Source: Thermococcus chitonophagus (GTDB lineage: Archaea; Methanobacteriota_B; Thermococci; Thermococcales; Thermococcaceae). From it: a stretch of DNA of 64,000 nucleotides. The position numbers and the translations under genes are program-made. The DNA lies in contig NZ_CP015193.1 of the NCBI RefSeq assembly GCF_002214605.1, positions 1,096,978 through 1,160,977 of the forward strand, written 5' to 3'. The notes beneath the pieces are model-generated. The model did not search any database and was not told the origin of the DNA. It worked only from the letters and a program-made list of their open reading frames with translations. Positions 28,374-38,658 of the stretch are shown in pieces. Positions within the stretch are counted from its first letter, which is position 1. Every line of letters begins with the position of its first letter.

Positions 28374-29185
28374 TCGTAGTGCACCTCTACATCCCTAATT
28401 GTTCTGGCCCACTCTATTATCTTCCTTGGGGGGTTCGTTATCCTATCAACGCCAGCAAGGATTGCCTTTTTGTCGAATTCCTCTCTCCACCTTCCAAAGG
28501 GTCTCATGCACCCAATACTCAGCTCACCTTCAAACTTCTCCCTCGCGTACTTAACCACTTCCACTGCAACATCAACGGGAACCTTCTTCACGTTGGCCAT
28601 CTCAGTCCCCGGGGTTGGAATCAGGACATCGAGGACGAGAACCTTGATTGGGTAGTTTATAAGCGTATCTATGGCCTTAAATTCCCAATGAACTTTTCCA
28701 AAGTCCAGCCCTATGGTGATGTGAGGGGCAACTTCTATCCCATTAGATGTTAAAAGGTCGAGAACCCCAAGGTAGTCTTTGACAGTTTTGTTGATTTTGT
28801 AAACCCTCCTAATTACAGCATCATCCCCGACAAAGTCTAGTGAGACAACGTCAACGTACTTAAGCCACTCTAAGTCGGACTCATCAACAAAGCCAACATG
28901 AGCGTTTATTTTAAGCTTTGTTTTTTCCTTTATCTTCCTTATTTCATCTTTAAACTTGTCTAGGGGAACCTTTAGCCTTTCATCCATCCCTCCGCTGAGG
29001 AGACAGCCTACATATCCTTCCCTTTCCATTTCGAGGCATCTCTCGACCAAGCTCTTCCTCGTAACCTTCATCATTCCCTCAAGGTAGTGCCTTCCACAAT
29101 GGGCACAGTTGAGGTAGCAGTAGTTGCCGGTTACCGAGATAGAGGGAAACCTTACCCCTGGGATGTAGACCTTCAGCTTCCTCAT
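28358..29185 (-). CDS. Radical SAM protein of unknown reaction
   Basis: A 275-residue radical SAM enzyme with the cluster motif GNYCYLNCAHC (CX3CX2C) near residue 24, the SAM-binding stretch LLSGGMDER, and a strand pattern typical of the partial TIM barrel. The C terminus ends HYECCVM with adjacent cysteines. It resembles the biotin/lipoate synthase branch (COG2516-like) but not closely enough to name a substrate. Its ATG overlaps the mfnA stop by 4 nt. Confidence 0.75.
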   Translation of the reverse strand: MRKLKVYIPGVRFPSISVTGNYCYLNCAHCGRHYLEGMMKVTRKSLVERCLEMEREGYVGCLLSGGMDERLKVPLDKFKDEIRKIKEKTKLKINAHVGFVDESDLEWLKYVDVVSLDFVGDDAVIRRVYKINKTVKDYLGVLDLLTSNGIEVAPHITIGLDFGKVHWEFKAIDTLINYPIKVLVLDVLIPTPGTEMANVKKVPVDVAVEVVKYAREKFEGELSIGCMRPFGRWREEFDKKAILAGVDRITNPPRKIIEWARTIRDVEVHYECCVM

Positions 29186-30330
29186 AGGACTTCCCTCAGG
29201 TCCTTGATAAACTCCTCAATCATCTCCTTAGTTACGTGGGGCATGAAAACTATCCGTATGTATCCTCTGTGAGCGCTTATTCCCCAGCCCTTCTCTTTAA
29301 GCTTTCTCTCAACGCCATGGAGGTTCTTCGTTTTGAAGGAGACTATGTTGAGAACGGGCTCCCTTACGAGCCATGCATTCGGCGTTTTCTTTATCTCCTC
29401 AGCGAACCATCTTGAAAGCTTCATCGCTCTGTCAACTATCTCCATATACCCCTCAAACCCGAGGTGTTTTATTAGCGCCCACACGGCAAGAACGCTTGCT
29501 CCAGGCCTTGTTCCCGTAATTGTTGCTTGCCAAACTTTTCCCCCAGCTAAGTAAGGGGCTAAAACGCTTATCGCTTTAAGGTACTTCTTTCTCCTGAATA
29601 TTATACCTCCGGCGGGAATCGGGGCCATTCCCATCTTGTGGGGGTCTATGGTGATGCTCTTTACCCCCCTAAGCTTGAAGTCGAAGTCGGGTATTTCGTA
29701 ACCTAAAGCCTTAGCGAAGGGTATTACAAAGCCCCCAAATGCAGCATCAACGTGAAGTGGTATTCCGTAATCCTGGGCTAAATCACTCAGGCTAGGTATG
29801 TCATCCACGACTCCAAGTCCCGTTGTCCCCGCGATGCCGACTATGCCAATTGTGTTATCATTTATCTTCGCCTCCACATCCTTAACGTCCACCGTGTAAT
29901 CCGGTTTCAGCTCAGCCCAAACCAGCTTAACCCCGAGCATCTCCCCCGCTTTTATAAAGGAAAAGTGAGCTGACTTTGGAAGTATTAACTCGGGCCTTTC
30001 ACTGTCCGAGAGATTGCGGAATGCCCTTACGGCGAGTATATTGGCCTCAGTTCCTCCGGAAACTATGTGCCCATAACCCCTTTCTAGATGCAGTAAATCT
30101 GAAAGCATCCCTATTACTTCTTCCTCTATCTTCCTAGTCCCAGGGTGTAGCCCAGGATCTCCCAGGTTTCTATCAATGTATCTACAGAAAACCTCAATTG
30201 CAAGTTCATGGGGCATCGTGCACATCGAGCCAAGTATTCTTCCCGAGGAGAATGAGAGATCCTGGGAAGTCACTTTTTCCAATTCTTTAAGGATCGTTTC
30301 CTGAGGCAAACCTTTCTTAGGAAACTTCAA
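29182..30330 (-). CDS. mfnA: L-aspartate / L-tyrosine decarboxylase MfnA
   Basis: A PLP-dependent group II decarboxylase of 382 residues. The PLP lysine lies in SITIDPHKMGMAP, the cofactor-stacking region is HVDAAFGGFV, and the substrate-side sequence is SGGTEANILAVRAF. In Thermococcales, MfnA acts mainly on aspartate, giving beta-alanine for coenzyme A. In methanogens it makes tyramine for methanofuran. Both neighbours overlap it by 4 nt, so it is translated as part of a tight operon. Confidence 0.93.
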   Translation of the reverse strand: MKFPKKGLPQETILKELEKVTSQDLSFSSGRILGSMCTMPHELAIEVFCRYIDRNLGDPGLHPGTRKIEEEVIGMLSDLLHLERGYGHIVSGGTEANILAVRAFRNLSDSERPELILPKSAHFSFIKAGEMLGVKLVWAELKPDYTVDVKDVEAKINDNTIGIVGIAGTTGLGVVDDIPSLSDLAQDYGIPLHVDAAFGGFVIPFAKALGYEIPDFDFKLRGVKSITIDPHKMGMAPIPAGGIIFRRKKYLKAISVLAPYLAGGKVWQATITGTRPGASVLAVWALIKHLGFEGYMEIVDRAMKLSRWFAEEIKKTPNAWLVREPVLNIVSFKTKNLHGVERKLKEKGWGISAHRGYIRIVFMPHVTKEMIEEFIKDLREVL

Positions 30331-30938
30331 ACTCTCACCCCCGCTATATAGAGGGCAAGGGCTATTGCAAGCTGGTTTGAGAAGTTGTCATCGGGAGGCA
30401 ACTCGTAAAGCTCAGCTAGGGTTCCAACGAGGGCTCCTAAAAAAGCCATCTCAAAACCTACCAACGGGGTTAAAATCAGCAAACCCGTGAGGAAGTAAGC
30501 TAAGCTCCCCTCAATGCTCTTCCCATTCTTAAACCTGTGCCTCCCAAAGGGCTTTCCAATTATAGCCGCCATCGCATCCCCAAGGGTCGCGACAGCTATG
30601 CTCCCTATCGCGACCTCCCTCGGGAAGAAGTACACTATTATCAGCGCGGCTACCGTGAAGTATATATGCGCCCCAATCCCTCTCTTTTCATGCTCCCTCG
30701 CTATGCTATCAATCTCTCTTTCTATTATTTCAACGACACCATTTGGCAAACCAAGCTTTCTCTTTATTCTCTCTCTGAGATCCTCAATCACCCTGAATGG
30801 CTCTAACGCTAGGAATATTACGAGGAATAGTGCGACAAAACCCAAGGCAACCTCACGCCCGAAAAGATAGTAGATTAGAGGAACCGAAAGACCAGTCATG
30901 TGGAGGGCCTTTCTCTTTATCTCAGCCTTTAAGCTCAT
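30327..30938 (-). CDS. Polyprenol/phytol kinase-like membrane protein
   Basis: A 203-residue protein with about six membrane segments and the DGK1/SEC59/VTE5-type motif ATLGDAMAAIIGKPFGRHRF and NGKSIEGSLAYF. Members use CTP to phosphorylate dolichol, phytol or diacylglycerol in the membrane. A role in polyprenol phosphate or lipid recycling is likely. It overlaps the HAD gene by 17 nt and mfnA by 4 nt. Confidence 0.8.
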   Translation of the reverse strand: MSLKAEIKRKALHMTGLSVPLIYYLFGREVALGFVALFLVIFLALEPFRVIEDLRERIKRKLGLPNGVVEIIEREIDSIAREHEKRGIGAHIYFTVAALIIVYFFPREVAIGSIAVATLGDAMAAIIGKPFGRHRFKNGKSIEGSLAYFLTGLLILTPLVGFEMAFLGALVGTLAELYELPPDDNFSNQLAIALALYIAGVRV

Positions 30939-31608
30939 TCTTTATCACCTCTAGTGCCTCATACAGGTTGTTCACGATGTAATCGGCGTGCTTAGCTCTC
31001 CTTCCCTTGAAGTATCCTCTCCTCACTAGAATCGTCGTTGCGTGAATTGCCTTTCCTCCCTTCATGTCTGTATCGTCCCTATCCCCTATAACGAAAACTG
31101 GTTCCTCCTTTAGGAAAGCCTTCCTCGCGAGCACGAAGTTATAGGGCTCGTGCTTGCTGTGGCCAGTCTCACCGCTTATAATAACCTTGTCAAAGTAGTC
31201 CATTATCCCAAGAACCTCAAGCTTCCTCCTCTGCCAAGTTGATGAGGAGTCGGTGACCAAAACTATCTTCGCGTTCATCTTTTTTAGCTCGTTTAAGAAA
31301 GGGATGACGTCATCATACAGCCTCAAATTTGCGAAAAAAGTTCTGTCAAACAGTTCCATCATCTCCTTAACTTCCTCCTTATCCACCTTCTCATAGATTT
31401 TATCCATTATTCTATCGAATATTTCTTCAAAATCAAGCACGTGCAACTCCTTTAACTCTTCAAGCTCCCTATATCTCTGCGTGATAATGTAAGCGAACAT
31501 TCTAAACTTTCTTAACCTAAGCATGGTAGGGATAAGCCTAACTATCGCTATCCTTGCCGCATCCCAGGTGTTGCATAAGGTATCGTCGAGATCGAGGATT
31601 ACCAGCAT
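30922..31608 (-). CDS. HAD-superfamily hydrolase
   Basis: A 228-residue HAD phosphatase. The nucleophile motif is LVILDLDDTLCN, motif II is LVTDSSST, the lysine follows in EPYNF-containing sequence, and motif IV is FVIGDRDDTDMKGG. The helical cap (residues 15-90) fits phosphoglycolate-phosphatase-like members. Substrate unknown. It is the first gene of the five-gene minus operon; a TATA-like ATTATAAAG lies between it and the divergent DUF131 gene. Confidence 0.9.
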   Translation of the reverse strand: MLVILDLDDTLCNTWDAARIAIVRLIPTMLRLRKFRMFAYIITQRYRELEELKELHVLDFEEIFDRIMDKIYEKVDKEEVKEMMELFDRTFFANLRLYDDVIPFLNELKKMNAKIVLVTDSSSTWQRRKLEVLGIMDYFDKVIISGETGHSKHEPYNFVLARKAFLKEEPVFVIGDRDDTDMKGGKAIHATTILVRRGYFKGRRAKHADYIVNNLYEALEVIKNELKG

Positions 31609-31658
31609 CGATAGTTGGAGGAGGTAAAGTATTATAAAGCCTCCCCCAACTTCCTACC

Positions 31659-31907
31659 ATGAAGGGAGAGCTTCTCATCGTTGCCGGAATCTTCCTCATA
31701 ATGATCGGTTTCATGCTCGTGTTCCTAGGCACAATAATCTCGGCATTTTCTCAGCCCCAGGAGGGAAATGTAGAGGCTGGAGGAGTAATAATGATTGGGC
31801 CAATTCCAATAGTGTTTGGAACAAAGAAAGGAGCTACAATAGCAATGATACTCGCCGTTGTTTTAATGGCCCTGTGGATAATCCTCGCACTATTGAGGAG
31901 GGCATGA
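31659..31907 (+). CDS. DUF131 small membrane protein
   Basis: An 82-residue protein with hydrophobic segments at residues 3-27 and 58-80, separated by a polar loop with IMIGPIPIVFGTKKG. This matches the archaeal DUF131/TIGR00304 pattern. The function is unknown. It is followed after one base by the antiporter gene, so the two are probably cotranscribed. Confidence 0.75.
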   Translation: MKGELLIVAGIFLIMIGFMLVFLGTIISAFSQPQEGNVEAGGVIMIGPIPIVFGTKKGATIAMILAVVLMALWIILALLRRA

Positions 31908-31908
31908 G

Positions 31909-33081
31909 ATGAGCTATGTTCTCCACCTTTCGATTCTCCTTGTAGTGGCCAAGCTACTCGAATGGGTATTCGAAAAGAAGGATATACATCCAATAATAGC
32001 CCATATACTCACGGGAATACTCCTCGGCCCCTTCGTCCTCGGGATAGTAGAGCCCACGGAAGACCTCAGGGTCCTTGCAGAGTTCGGACTTATAATGATG
32101 ATGCTCTACATGGGGTTAACAAGCAACTTCTCGGCGATAGCTCAAAACAAGCTTAAGGCGACGATAGTTGCATCCCTTGGAGTTGCTTTCTCCTTTATCC
32201 TGGGGTTTTCGACAGTTTACCTGTTTGGAAAAGGCATTACTGCAGCTTTGTTCGTAGGAATAACCCTTGGAAATACGGCAATAGAGGTTACGAGCGGTGT
32301 CTTGGTTAGGGAGAGGGTGAAGAGGGAAATATCCTCAGTGTTGATGGGCGCTGCGTTTGCCGATGACATAATAGCTGTTTACCTAATAGGCCTCCTGACG
32401 GGATTAACTAGGGGAGAGTTCTCCTTAGTTCCATTCACCGTGCTCACGGTTAAAATCGTCATATTTATCCTCTCCGTCCTGTTGCTTTCCGAGTTAGTAT
32501 TCAAGAGATCCAAGAGGTTCTACCAACTGATAAAGGATCTTCATGTGTTCTTCACGTTTACAATAGTGCTGACCTTTGCACTGGCCGTCATAGCCGAAAA
32601 CATAGGGCTAAACCAGATAATTGGGGCATATTTGGCAGGACTGACAATAAGCAGGCTCAGAGAAAGGAAGGATCCCTTGATAATAAGCAGGATAAAGCTT
32701 AATGAGCTGATAAACGACCTTGAAATTGTTCTTACGGAGTTCTTTATTCCCCTGTTCTTCATATTCGTTGGACTGATGTTTAACCCGAACATATCAGAGA
32801 TCAGCATTCCCATGATTATCCTGCTATATATCTCCGCAGTTCTCGGAAAGTTGATAGGTTGTGGCTTGGGTATGAAGGTATTTGGAGCATCATGGAGAGA
32901 TTCGATACTGGTCGGAATTGGAATGGGTGGAAGGGGTAGCCTGGAGCTTGCCATACTCAAGTTTGGCCTTGAAAGCGGTCTAATCGATGAGGGACTGTTC
33001 GCCATGATAGTCATAGTCTCAATGCTTACTGCCCTTACCACTCCAATCTTCTTCAGGCATGCCGTGAGGAAACTTTCTTAA
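31909..33081 (+). CDS. CPA2-family Na+/H+ antiporter
   Basis: A 390-residue membrane protein with 12-13 helices of the monovalent cation:proton antiporter-2 family. Recognisable features are HILTGILLGPFVLG near the N terminus, the two-aspartate ion site GAAFADDIIAVYL near residue 147, and GMGGRGSLELAIL near the C terminus. No nucleotide-binding RCK domain is attached. Na+ or K+ exchange for protons is likely. The single stop codon and ATG are separated by one base from the DUF131 gene. Confidence 0.92.
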   Translation: MSYVLHLSILLVVAKLLEWVFEKKDIHPIIAHILTGILLGPFVLGIVEPTEDLRVLAEFGLIMMMLYMGLTSNFSAIAQNKLKATIVASLGVAFSFILGFSTVYLFGKGITAALFVGITLGNTAIEVTSGVLVRERVKREISSVLMGAAFADDIIAVYLIGLLTGLTRGEFSLVPFTVLTVKIVIFILSVLLLSELVFKRSKRFYQLIKDLHVFFTFTIVLTFALAVIAENIGLNQIIGAYLAGLTISRLRERKDPLIISRIKLNELINDLEIVLTEFFIPLFFIFVGLMFNPNISEISIPMIILLYISAVLGKLIGCGLGMKVFGASWRDSILVGIGMGGRGSLELAILKFGLESGLIDEGLFAMIVIVSMLTALTTPIFFRHAVRKLS

Positions 33082-33115
33082 GATCTCAGATGGTAAGGGA
33101 TAGAGGGGTTCCAAT

Positions 33116-34765
33116 ATGATAAGCGAGGGAGACAGAATAGGGATCGTTAAGGGAGAAGCGAGCTTTACAACGTACGAGTTTTCCGTCGATCCTAAGGCTG
33201 ATATATCATTTGGTGAGTTCGTGGTTACAAAGAACAGGGCTGGAGAGTTGGTTCTTGGCACGGTCAGGAACATAAAAAACGTTAATTGGCTTCTTTCAAG
33301 TGCGAAAAGCAATTTCAACTCCCTCTTGTTGGATGTAGAGGATTATGGGGAGAGCATCCATGAAAATGAAGAAGTTGTTGCCACGGTGAGGATCTTAGGT
33401 AAGGTCAACGGAGGGGAGCTCGCCCCAAACAGGGTTCCAGTTAAAAACGGCGAGAGCGTTTACAAGGCCTCAGATGATATACTCAAACAACTTTACGAGC
33501 CCAATGGAGCTAGCATTGAAGTGGGTACACTTCTCTTAAGGGAAAACGTCCCTATAAAGCTTGATGTTAACGAGCTCGTTTCAAGGCACTTTGCAGTTCT
33601 TGCAGTAACGGGTGCAGGTAAAAGTAACGCTGTAGCAGTTATGGTAAAAGGACTAGTAGAGGACATAGGAGGGACAGTGGTTGTTCTCGATCCTCACGGC
33701 GATTACGTGAACTTGAAGCTGCCCGAGACCGGAAGTTCCCTAGTAAACATCATAGAGGGAAAGATAAAGGTTGACGAGCTTGACTCGGAGGAGCTAGCGG
33801 ACTTACTAGAGGTAAGATCAACGGCCTCAATTCAGAGGGAATTCTTGGCGAGAGCCTGGGAGACAATCCAGCACGAGAACAAGGAGCTTGGTGGAGCAGT
33901 TCTTCTTGAAGAGCTCGAGAAAACTCTGAGAGAGTGGATAACTAAAAGGATGATCAAATACTGGGATGAGAAGAAGCAGAGATACGTTACGGAGGAACTA
34001 AAGAGCGACAGGATAGAGACGATAAGAGGAATAATCTTCAGGATTAGAAGGTTCCTGAGGAACTATGGAGCTTTCGTGACGAGCGAGAATTTAGTTGCAG
34101 CAATAAGGCCCGGGATGGTAAATGTAATTGACCTTGGGCCCTTGGACGAGCTACAGATGAAGGTTATAGTCGGAAAATTCCTTCAGGAAGTTTTCGAAGC
34201 TAGAGTTGAATATGAAAAAGCAAGGAAGAACTACATGAGGACAGGAGAGAGGGAGTACGAGAAGATAATGGATGAGATAAGGCAGAAGTATCCGGCCTTG
34301 GCTTACCCAATACTGATAATAGTTGAGGAGGCTCACATATTCGCGCCTCAGGGAGAAGAAAATGATGCCGCAAGAATCATGGGAAGGATAGCGAGGGAAG
34401 GAAGGAAATTTGGAGTCGGCCTTGGGGTTGTTTCCCAGAGACCAAGCAAGCTGAATGAAGATATACTCAGCCAGATGAATACAAAGATAATCCTCAGAAT
34501 CGTTAATCCGAGGGATCAGGAGTACGTACTAAGGGCCAGTGAGCAACTAAGCAAGGACTTAATGGATGATATAGCGGGACTAGGGAAAGGAGAGGCTGTT
34601 ATTGTTGGACAGGCAATTAAGGTTCCCGCGCTCGTTAGGATATACAACTTTAAGGAACTTAAAGGGAAAGCCGGAAGGGGAGAGTACGGTGGGGAGGACA
34701 TTGGAGTTGTTGACAGATGGGCTGAAATGAAGAGCGAAGGAATAGACTACACAGTTGACTTTTGA
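33116..34765 (+). CDS. herA: HerA DNA helicase/translocase
   Basis: HerA is a hexameric, bipolar DNA translocase that works with NurA, Mre11 and Rad50 to resect double-strand breaks. The 549-residue product has an N-terminal HAS-barrel, the Walker A motif [13 protein letters not shown] near residue 170, [10 protein letters not shown], and Walker [13 protein letters not shown] near residue 400. An arginine finger follows in the SQRPSKL region. It is the first gene of the operon herA-mre11-rad50-nurA. Confidence 0.97.
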   Translation: MISEGDRIGIVKGEASFTTYEFSVDPKADISFGEFVVTKNRAGELVLGTVRNIKNVNWLLSSAKSNFNSLLLDVEDYGESIHENEEVVATVRILGKVNGGELAPNRVPVKNGESVYKASDDILKQLYEPNGASIEVGTLLLRENVPIKLDVNELVSRHFAVLAVTGAGKSNAVAVMVKGLVEDIGGTVVVLDPHGDYVNLKLPETGSSLVNIIEGKIKVDELDSEELADLLEVRSTASIQREFLARAWETIQHENKELGGAVLLEELEKTLREWITKRMIKYWDEKKQRYVTEELKSDRIETIRGIIFRIRRFLRNYGAFVTSENLVAAIRPGMVNVIDLGPLDELQMKVIVGKFLQEVFEARVEYEKARKNYMRTGEREYEKIMDEIRQKYPALAYPILIIVEEAHIFAPQGEENDAARIMGRIAREGRKFGVGLGVVSQRPSKLNEDILSQMNTKIILRIVNPRDQEYVLRASEQLSKDLMDDIAGLGKGEAVIVGQAIKVPALVRIYNFKELKGKAGRGEYGGEDIGVVDRWAEMKSEGIDYTVDF

Positions 34766-34775
34766 GGGTGAAAGC

Positions 34776-36011
34776 ATGAAGTTCGCCCACATCGCCGATG
34801 TTCACCTCGGATATGAGCAGTTCAACAGGCCCCAGAGAGCGGAAGAATTCGCGAATGCATTTAGGAAGGCCCTAGAGATCTGTATTGAAGAGGATGTTGA
34901 CTTCATACTCATCGCCGGAGATCTCTTTCACTCCAGCAGACCCTCCCCAGGAACGATAAGAAAGGCCATAGAAATCCTGCAGATTCTAAGGCAGAATGAT
35001 ATCCCAGTATTCGCAATAGAGGGGAACCACGACAGAACCCAGAGAGGCCCCTCAATTCTCCACCTCCTCGAGGATCTCGGCCTGCTAAATGTAGTTGGGA
35101 TAAGAGGGGAGAAAGCAAACAATGGTTATTTGAAGAGCGAGAGGCTTGGAGAGCAGTGGCTCGTTAAGGGAGAGTGCTGTGGCGTTGAAATCCATGGGAT
35201 GAAGTACATGAGTCCAGCATGGTTTGAAGCAAATCTAAGCACGTTTAAGAGGATCTTCCAGGGATCGAAGAACGCGATACTAATGCTCCATCAGGGGATA
35301 AAGGAGATAGCAGAGAGCACATTCTACGGACAGGGCGGGGAGATAATCCTCTCAGATTTACCTAAAGGATACTCTTACTATGCCCTAGGTCACATCCACA
35401 GGAGGTATGAAACTACCTACGAGGGCTCCCCCGTTGTTTACCCCGGATCCCTTGAGAGGTGGGACTTTGGAGACTTCGAAAAGAGATACACATGGGACGG
35501 GATCAAGTTCAAGGAAATTGTGGGATGGGAGAAAGGTTTTTACATAGTTGAGAACTTTAGGCCAAGATTCGTTAGAATAGAGGCGAGGCCGTTCATAGAC
35601 GTTCAAATTAAGGGGAGCGACAGTGAAATTAAGAAGGCCATAAAACTCGCAGTCCCCCTCATACCCAGGAACGCGTACGTTAGGTTTCACATAAGGTGGA
35701 GGAGGCCCTTTGACGTTGAGTGGATAAAAGACATCGTGAGAGCTGAGTATGTAAAGATACACACCATCCTAGAAGGAAGGGAAGTTATCGATCAGGTAAA
35801 AGGGAAGAGCATAAGCGAGTTCTTTAGCGAGGAGGAATGGAGGATAATAGAGGCTCTCAGCGAGAAGGACTTTGACGAAGATGAGATCATTAAACTTCTC
35901 TCGGGTATCTCAACGGAAAAAGGGAAACGAGAAGAAAAAGAAAAGAAGGAAGTTAAGAAAATTAGCAAACCAAAGAATCCTGGGGACCTGCTCTCTTGGA
36001 TTAAAGGGTGA
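34776..36011 (+). CDS. mre11: DNA double-strand break repair nuclease Mre11
   Basis: A Mn2+-dependent nuclease with all five phosphoesterase motifs: [38 protein letters not shown] and ALGHIHRR. The C-terminal region after residue 330 binds Rad50. The frame opens at 34755, but the ATG at 34776 follows GGGTGA and gives 411 residues. It ends inside the ribosome binding site of rad50. Confidence 0.97.
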   Translation: MKFAHIADVHLGYEQFNRPQRAEEFANAFRKALEICIEEDVDFILIAGDLFHSSRPSPGTIRKAIEILQILRQNDIPVFAIEGNHDRTQRGPSILHLLEDLGLLNVVGIRGEKANNGYLKSERLGEQWLVKGECCGVEIHGMKYMSPAWFEANLSTFKRIFQGSKNAILMLHQGIKEIAESTFYGQGGEIILSDLPKGYSYYALGHIHRRYETTYEGSPVVYPGSLERWDFGDFEKRYTWDGIKFKEIVGWEKGFYIVENFRPRFVRIEARPFIDVQIKGSDSEIKKAIKLAVPLIPRNAYVRFHIRWRRPFDVEWIKDIVRAEYVKIHTILEGREVIDQVKGKSISEFFSEEEWRIIEALSEKDFDEDEIIKLLSGISTEKGKREEKEKKEVKKISKPKNPGDLLSWIKG

Positions 36012-36016
36012 GAGTT

Positions 36017-38653
36017 ATGAAGATAGAGAGGGTTAAAGTTCAAAACTTCCGCTCACACAGAGAAACTGAGGTTGTCTTCAAAGATGGAATAAACCTGATA
36101 ATAGGCCAAAACGGTTCTGGAAAAAGCTCCCTCCTCGATGCAATTCTCGTTGGGTTGTACTGGCCAAAGGCCAGCAAGAAAGGCCTCCAGAAGAAGGACT
36201 TCACGAGGGTAGGGACAAGGGGGGCGAAGATAGAGATATTCTTCGAGCACGATGGAGTAAAGTACTGGCTACTAAGGGACATGGCAAGAAACGTTGCCTA
36301 CCTCAAGAGGCTTGAAAACGGAGAGTGGAGGCATGTTACAGAGCCCAGCATGGAAAGTGTTGCCAACTTCATGGAGAGGCTAATTCCCCTCGAGATATTC
36401 AGGAACGCTATTTACGTTAGGCAGGGTGAGATAGAGGCTATTCTCGAGAGCGACGAAACTAGGGACAAGGTCGTCAAGAGGATCCTAAATTTAGACAAGA
36501 TAGAAATGGCGTATGAAAACATCAGAGGGCTGATAAAGTACATCAAAAGAAAAATACAGGATAGAGAGGCATTCATAGAGAGGACTAAAACGATAGATTC
36601 TTCCATTGATTCACTCGAAAAGAGCCTCATTGAAGTCTTGAAAGATATAAAGGAGATAGAATCTAAACTGCCGGAGCTGGAGAAGGAAGCCCGCGGGCTT
36701 GGAGAGAGGGAGAAAGAGCTTGACGCACTAAAAGAGGAGATCGTAAGGAGTGAGCTGAAGCTAGAAAAGCTCAACTCAAAGAGAAGGGGGCTTGAGGAGA
36801 AGATAAAAGCACTAGAGAAGAAAATTGAAGAAAGGAACAAGAGAATTAAGGAGCTTGAAGAGGCAACGAAAGCACTGAAAGAGCTTGAAGAGAAGGAGAG
36901 GAGGTTTCAAGAGCTCAAGGAGTTTAGGGAGAGGTACATAAGGGAGAAGTCTCAGGGAGAGAAGGAGCTCGAGAGAATTAGGGGACAGGTAGAGAACATT
37001 GAGGGAAGGCTAAAGGAGATCAGTGAGAAAGAAAAGGAAACCAAAAAGTTAAGGGAAGAACTAAAGAGGCTTGAACAGGCTAAAGATGGGCTTGAAAAGG
37101 CCGTTAAGGAGTACGAAGAGGCAAGATCAAAGCTACTTCAGCTGAAGCGGCTTAAAGTTAAGCTGAAGGGCATAGACCCAAGGGGGATACCAGCCAAAAT
37201 AGAGGAGCTCGAAAAGAAGAGGGAAAGAATAACTGAAGAGATCAGCGAGCTTAAGTCGAAAAAAGGAGAGCTCCTCCAGAGGAGAAAGGACAGGGAAAAA
37301 GCCATTGAAGAACTAAAAAAGGCAAAAGGAAAGTGTCCAGTCTGCGGGAGAGAGCTTACGGAAGAGCACAGAAGGGAGTTACTCCAGCAGTACTCTCTTG
37401 AAATAAAGGAGATTAGGGAGGATTTCTTGAACATTTCCAAGAAGGAGGAAGAGCTGAGCAGGGAACTTGAGCGTATTGAAAAAGAGCTAAAGGAGCTCAG
37501 AGGATTGAAGAGTATTGCCGAAGATCTGATAGCCCTCGAAGAGAGCCTCAAGGAAGTAAATTTAGAGGAACTTGAGGAGAAGAGAAAGGAGTACGAGGAG
37601 ATAAAGCAGAGGATAAGTAGCATAAGAGGCAAACTCTCAGAGCTCGAGAGAGAGCTCAGACTTAAGGAGGCTTTTGAGAGAAAGCTAGAGAGGTTGAATA
37701 GTATCAAAGACGAAATAACTTCAAGATTGGAGGCTCTAGAGGAGAACCTAAAATCCCTAGGGTTCTCAACCTTGGAAGACCTTGAAAGAGAGATTAAGGA
37801 GCTCGAGAAGTTCCATGCAGAGTACATCAGGGCAAGGAAAGCTGAAGAGGACCTTAGGAGAGAATTGGGCCTACTAGGGAGGGATAAGGAAGAACTCGAT
37901 ATTGCATTCGAAGAGCTTGCGGAAGTTGAAGAGGAGATGGAGGAGCTCGAGGAGAAGATAAAAGCCCTCAAAGACAAATACGACCAAGAGGGACACAGAA
38001 AAGTTAAGGAAGAGCTCCAGAGAAAGAGAGAAGCTATTAGCGCAATGAAGGCAGAGCTTGAACAGCTGAGGAAGAGAGAGGAGGAAATAAAGAGATCCCT
38101 TGAGGAGCTGAAGAAGCAGAGGGAAGAGAGGGAGAAAGCTGAAGAGGAAGTTAAGATGTTAAGGAGCGCCTTAAAGCGTGCAGAGTCCTTAAGGGACAAG
38201 ATAAAGATGTATAAGACAGTCGTTAGAGAGGAGGCCCTAAGGAGGATAGGGGAGATTGCGAGCGAGATATTCGCCGAATTCACAGAAGGAAAATACTCAC
38301 AGGTAGTTGTTAAGGCCGAGGAAAATAAGGTTAAGCTCTTCATTGTCTACGATGGAAAGGAGATGCCCCTAACGTTTCTCAGCGGTGGGGAGAGGATAGC
38401 CCTGGGCCTAGCCTTCAGGCTCGCCATGTCTATGTACCTAATTGGAAAGATGAACCTCTTAATCCTCGACGAGCCAACCCCCTATCTTGATGAGGAGAGG
38501 AGAAGGAGGCTCGTAGAGATAATGGAGAGGCACCTCAGGAAGATATCCCAGGTCATAATAGTATCGCACGACGAAGAACTCAGGGATGCGGCCGACTACG
38601 TCATAAAGCTCAGCTTAGAGAACGGTGTTTCCGTCCTCACCATCATGGGGTGA
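36017..38653 (+). CDS. rad50: DNA double-strand break repair ATPase Rad50
   Basis: An 878-residue SMC-like ATPase that partners Mre11. Walker A is IIGQNGSGKSSLLDAI near residue 30. Long antiparallel coiled coils flank a zinc hook KCPVCGREL near residue 440. The C-terminal lobe has the signature FLSGGERIALGLAFR, Walker B LLILDEPTPYLDEE, and an H-loop IIVSHDEEL. The ATG at 36017 follows GGGTGAG; an in-frame GTG three codons earlier lies in that site. Confidence 0.98.
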   Translation: MKIERVKVQNFRSHRETEVVFKDGINLIIGQNGSGKSSLLDAILVGLYWPKASKKGLQKKDFTRVGTRGAKIEIFFEHDGVKYWLLRDMARNVAYLKRLENGEWRHVTEPSMESVANFMERLIPLEIFRNAIYVRQGEIEAILESDETRDKVVKRILNLDKIEMAYENIRGLIKYIKRKIQDREAFIERTKTIDSSIDSLEKSLIEVLKDIKEIESKLPELEKEARGLGEREKELDALKEEIVRSELKLEKLNSKRRGLEEKIKALEKKIEERNKRIKELEEATKALKELEEKERRFQELKEFRERYIREKSQGEKELERIRGQVENIEGRLKEISEKEKETKKLREELKRLEQAKDGLEKAVKEYEEARSKLLQLKRLKVKLKGIDPRGIPAKIEELEKKRERITEEISELKSKKGELLQRRKDREKAIEELKKAKGKCPVCGRELTEEHRRELLQQYSLEIKEIREDFLNISKKEEELSRELERIEKELKELRGLKSIAEDLIALEESLKEVNLEELEEKRKEYEEIKQRISSIRGKLSELERELRLKEAFERKLERLNSIKDEITSRLEALEENLKSLGFSTLEDLEREIKELEKFHAEYIRARKAEEDLRRELGLLGRDKEELDIAFEELAEVEEEMEELEEKIKALKDKYDQEGHRKVKEELQRKREAISAMKAELEQLRKREEEIKRSLEELKKQREEREKAEEEVKMLRSALKRAESLRDKIKMYKTVVREEALRRIGEIASEIFAEFTEGKYSQVVVKAEENKVKLFIVYDGKEMPLTFLSGGERIALGLAFRLAMSMYLIGKMNLLILDEPTPYLDEERRRRLVEIMERHLRKISQVIIVSHDEELRDAADYVIKLSLENGVSVLTIMG

Positions 38654-38658
38654 TGCTA

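Noticed and set aside
37138-38343. A 401-codon open frame antisense to rad50
   Set aside because: It is a Ser/Leu-rich shadow of the Glu/Lys-rich coiled coil of Rad50, with no ribosome binding site and no recognisable domain.
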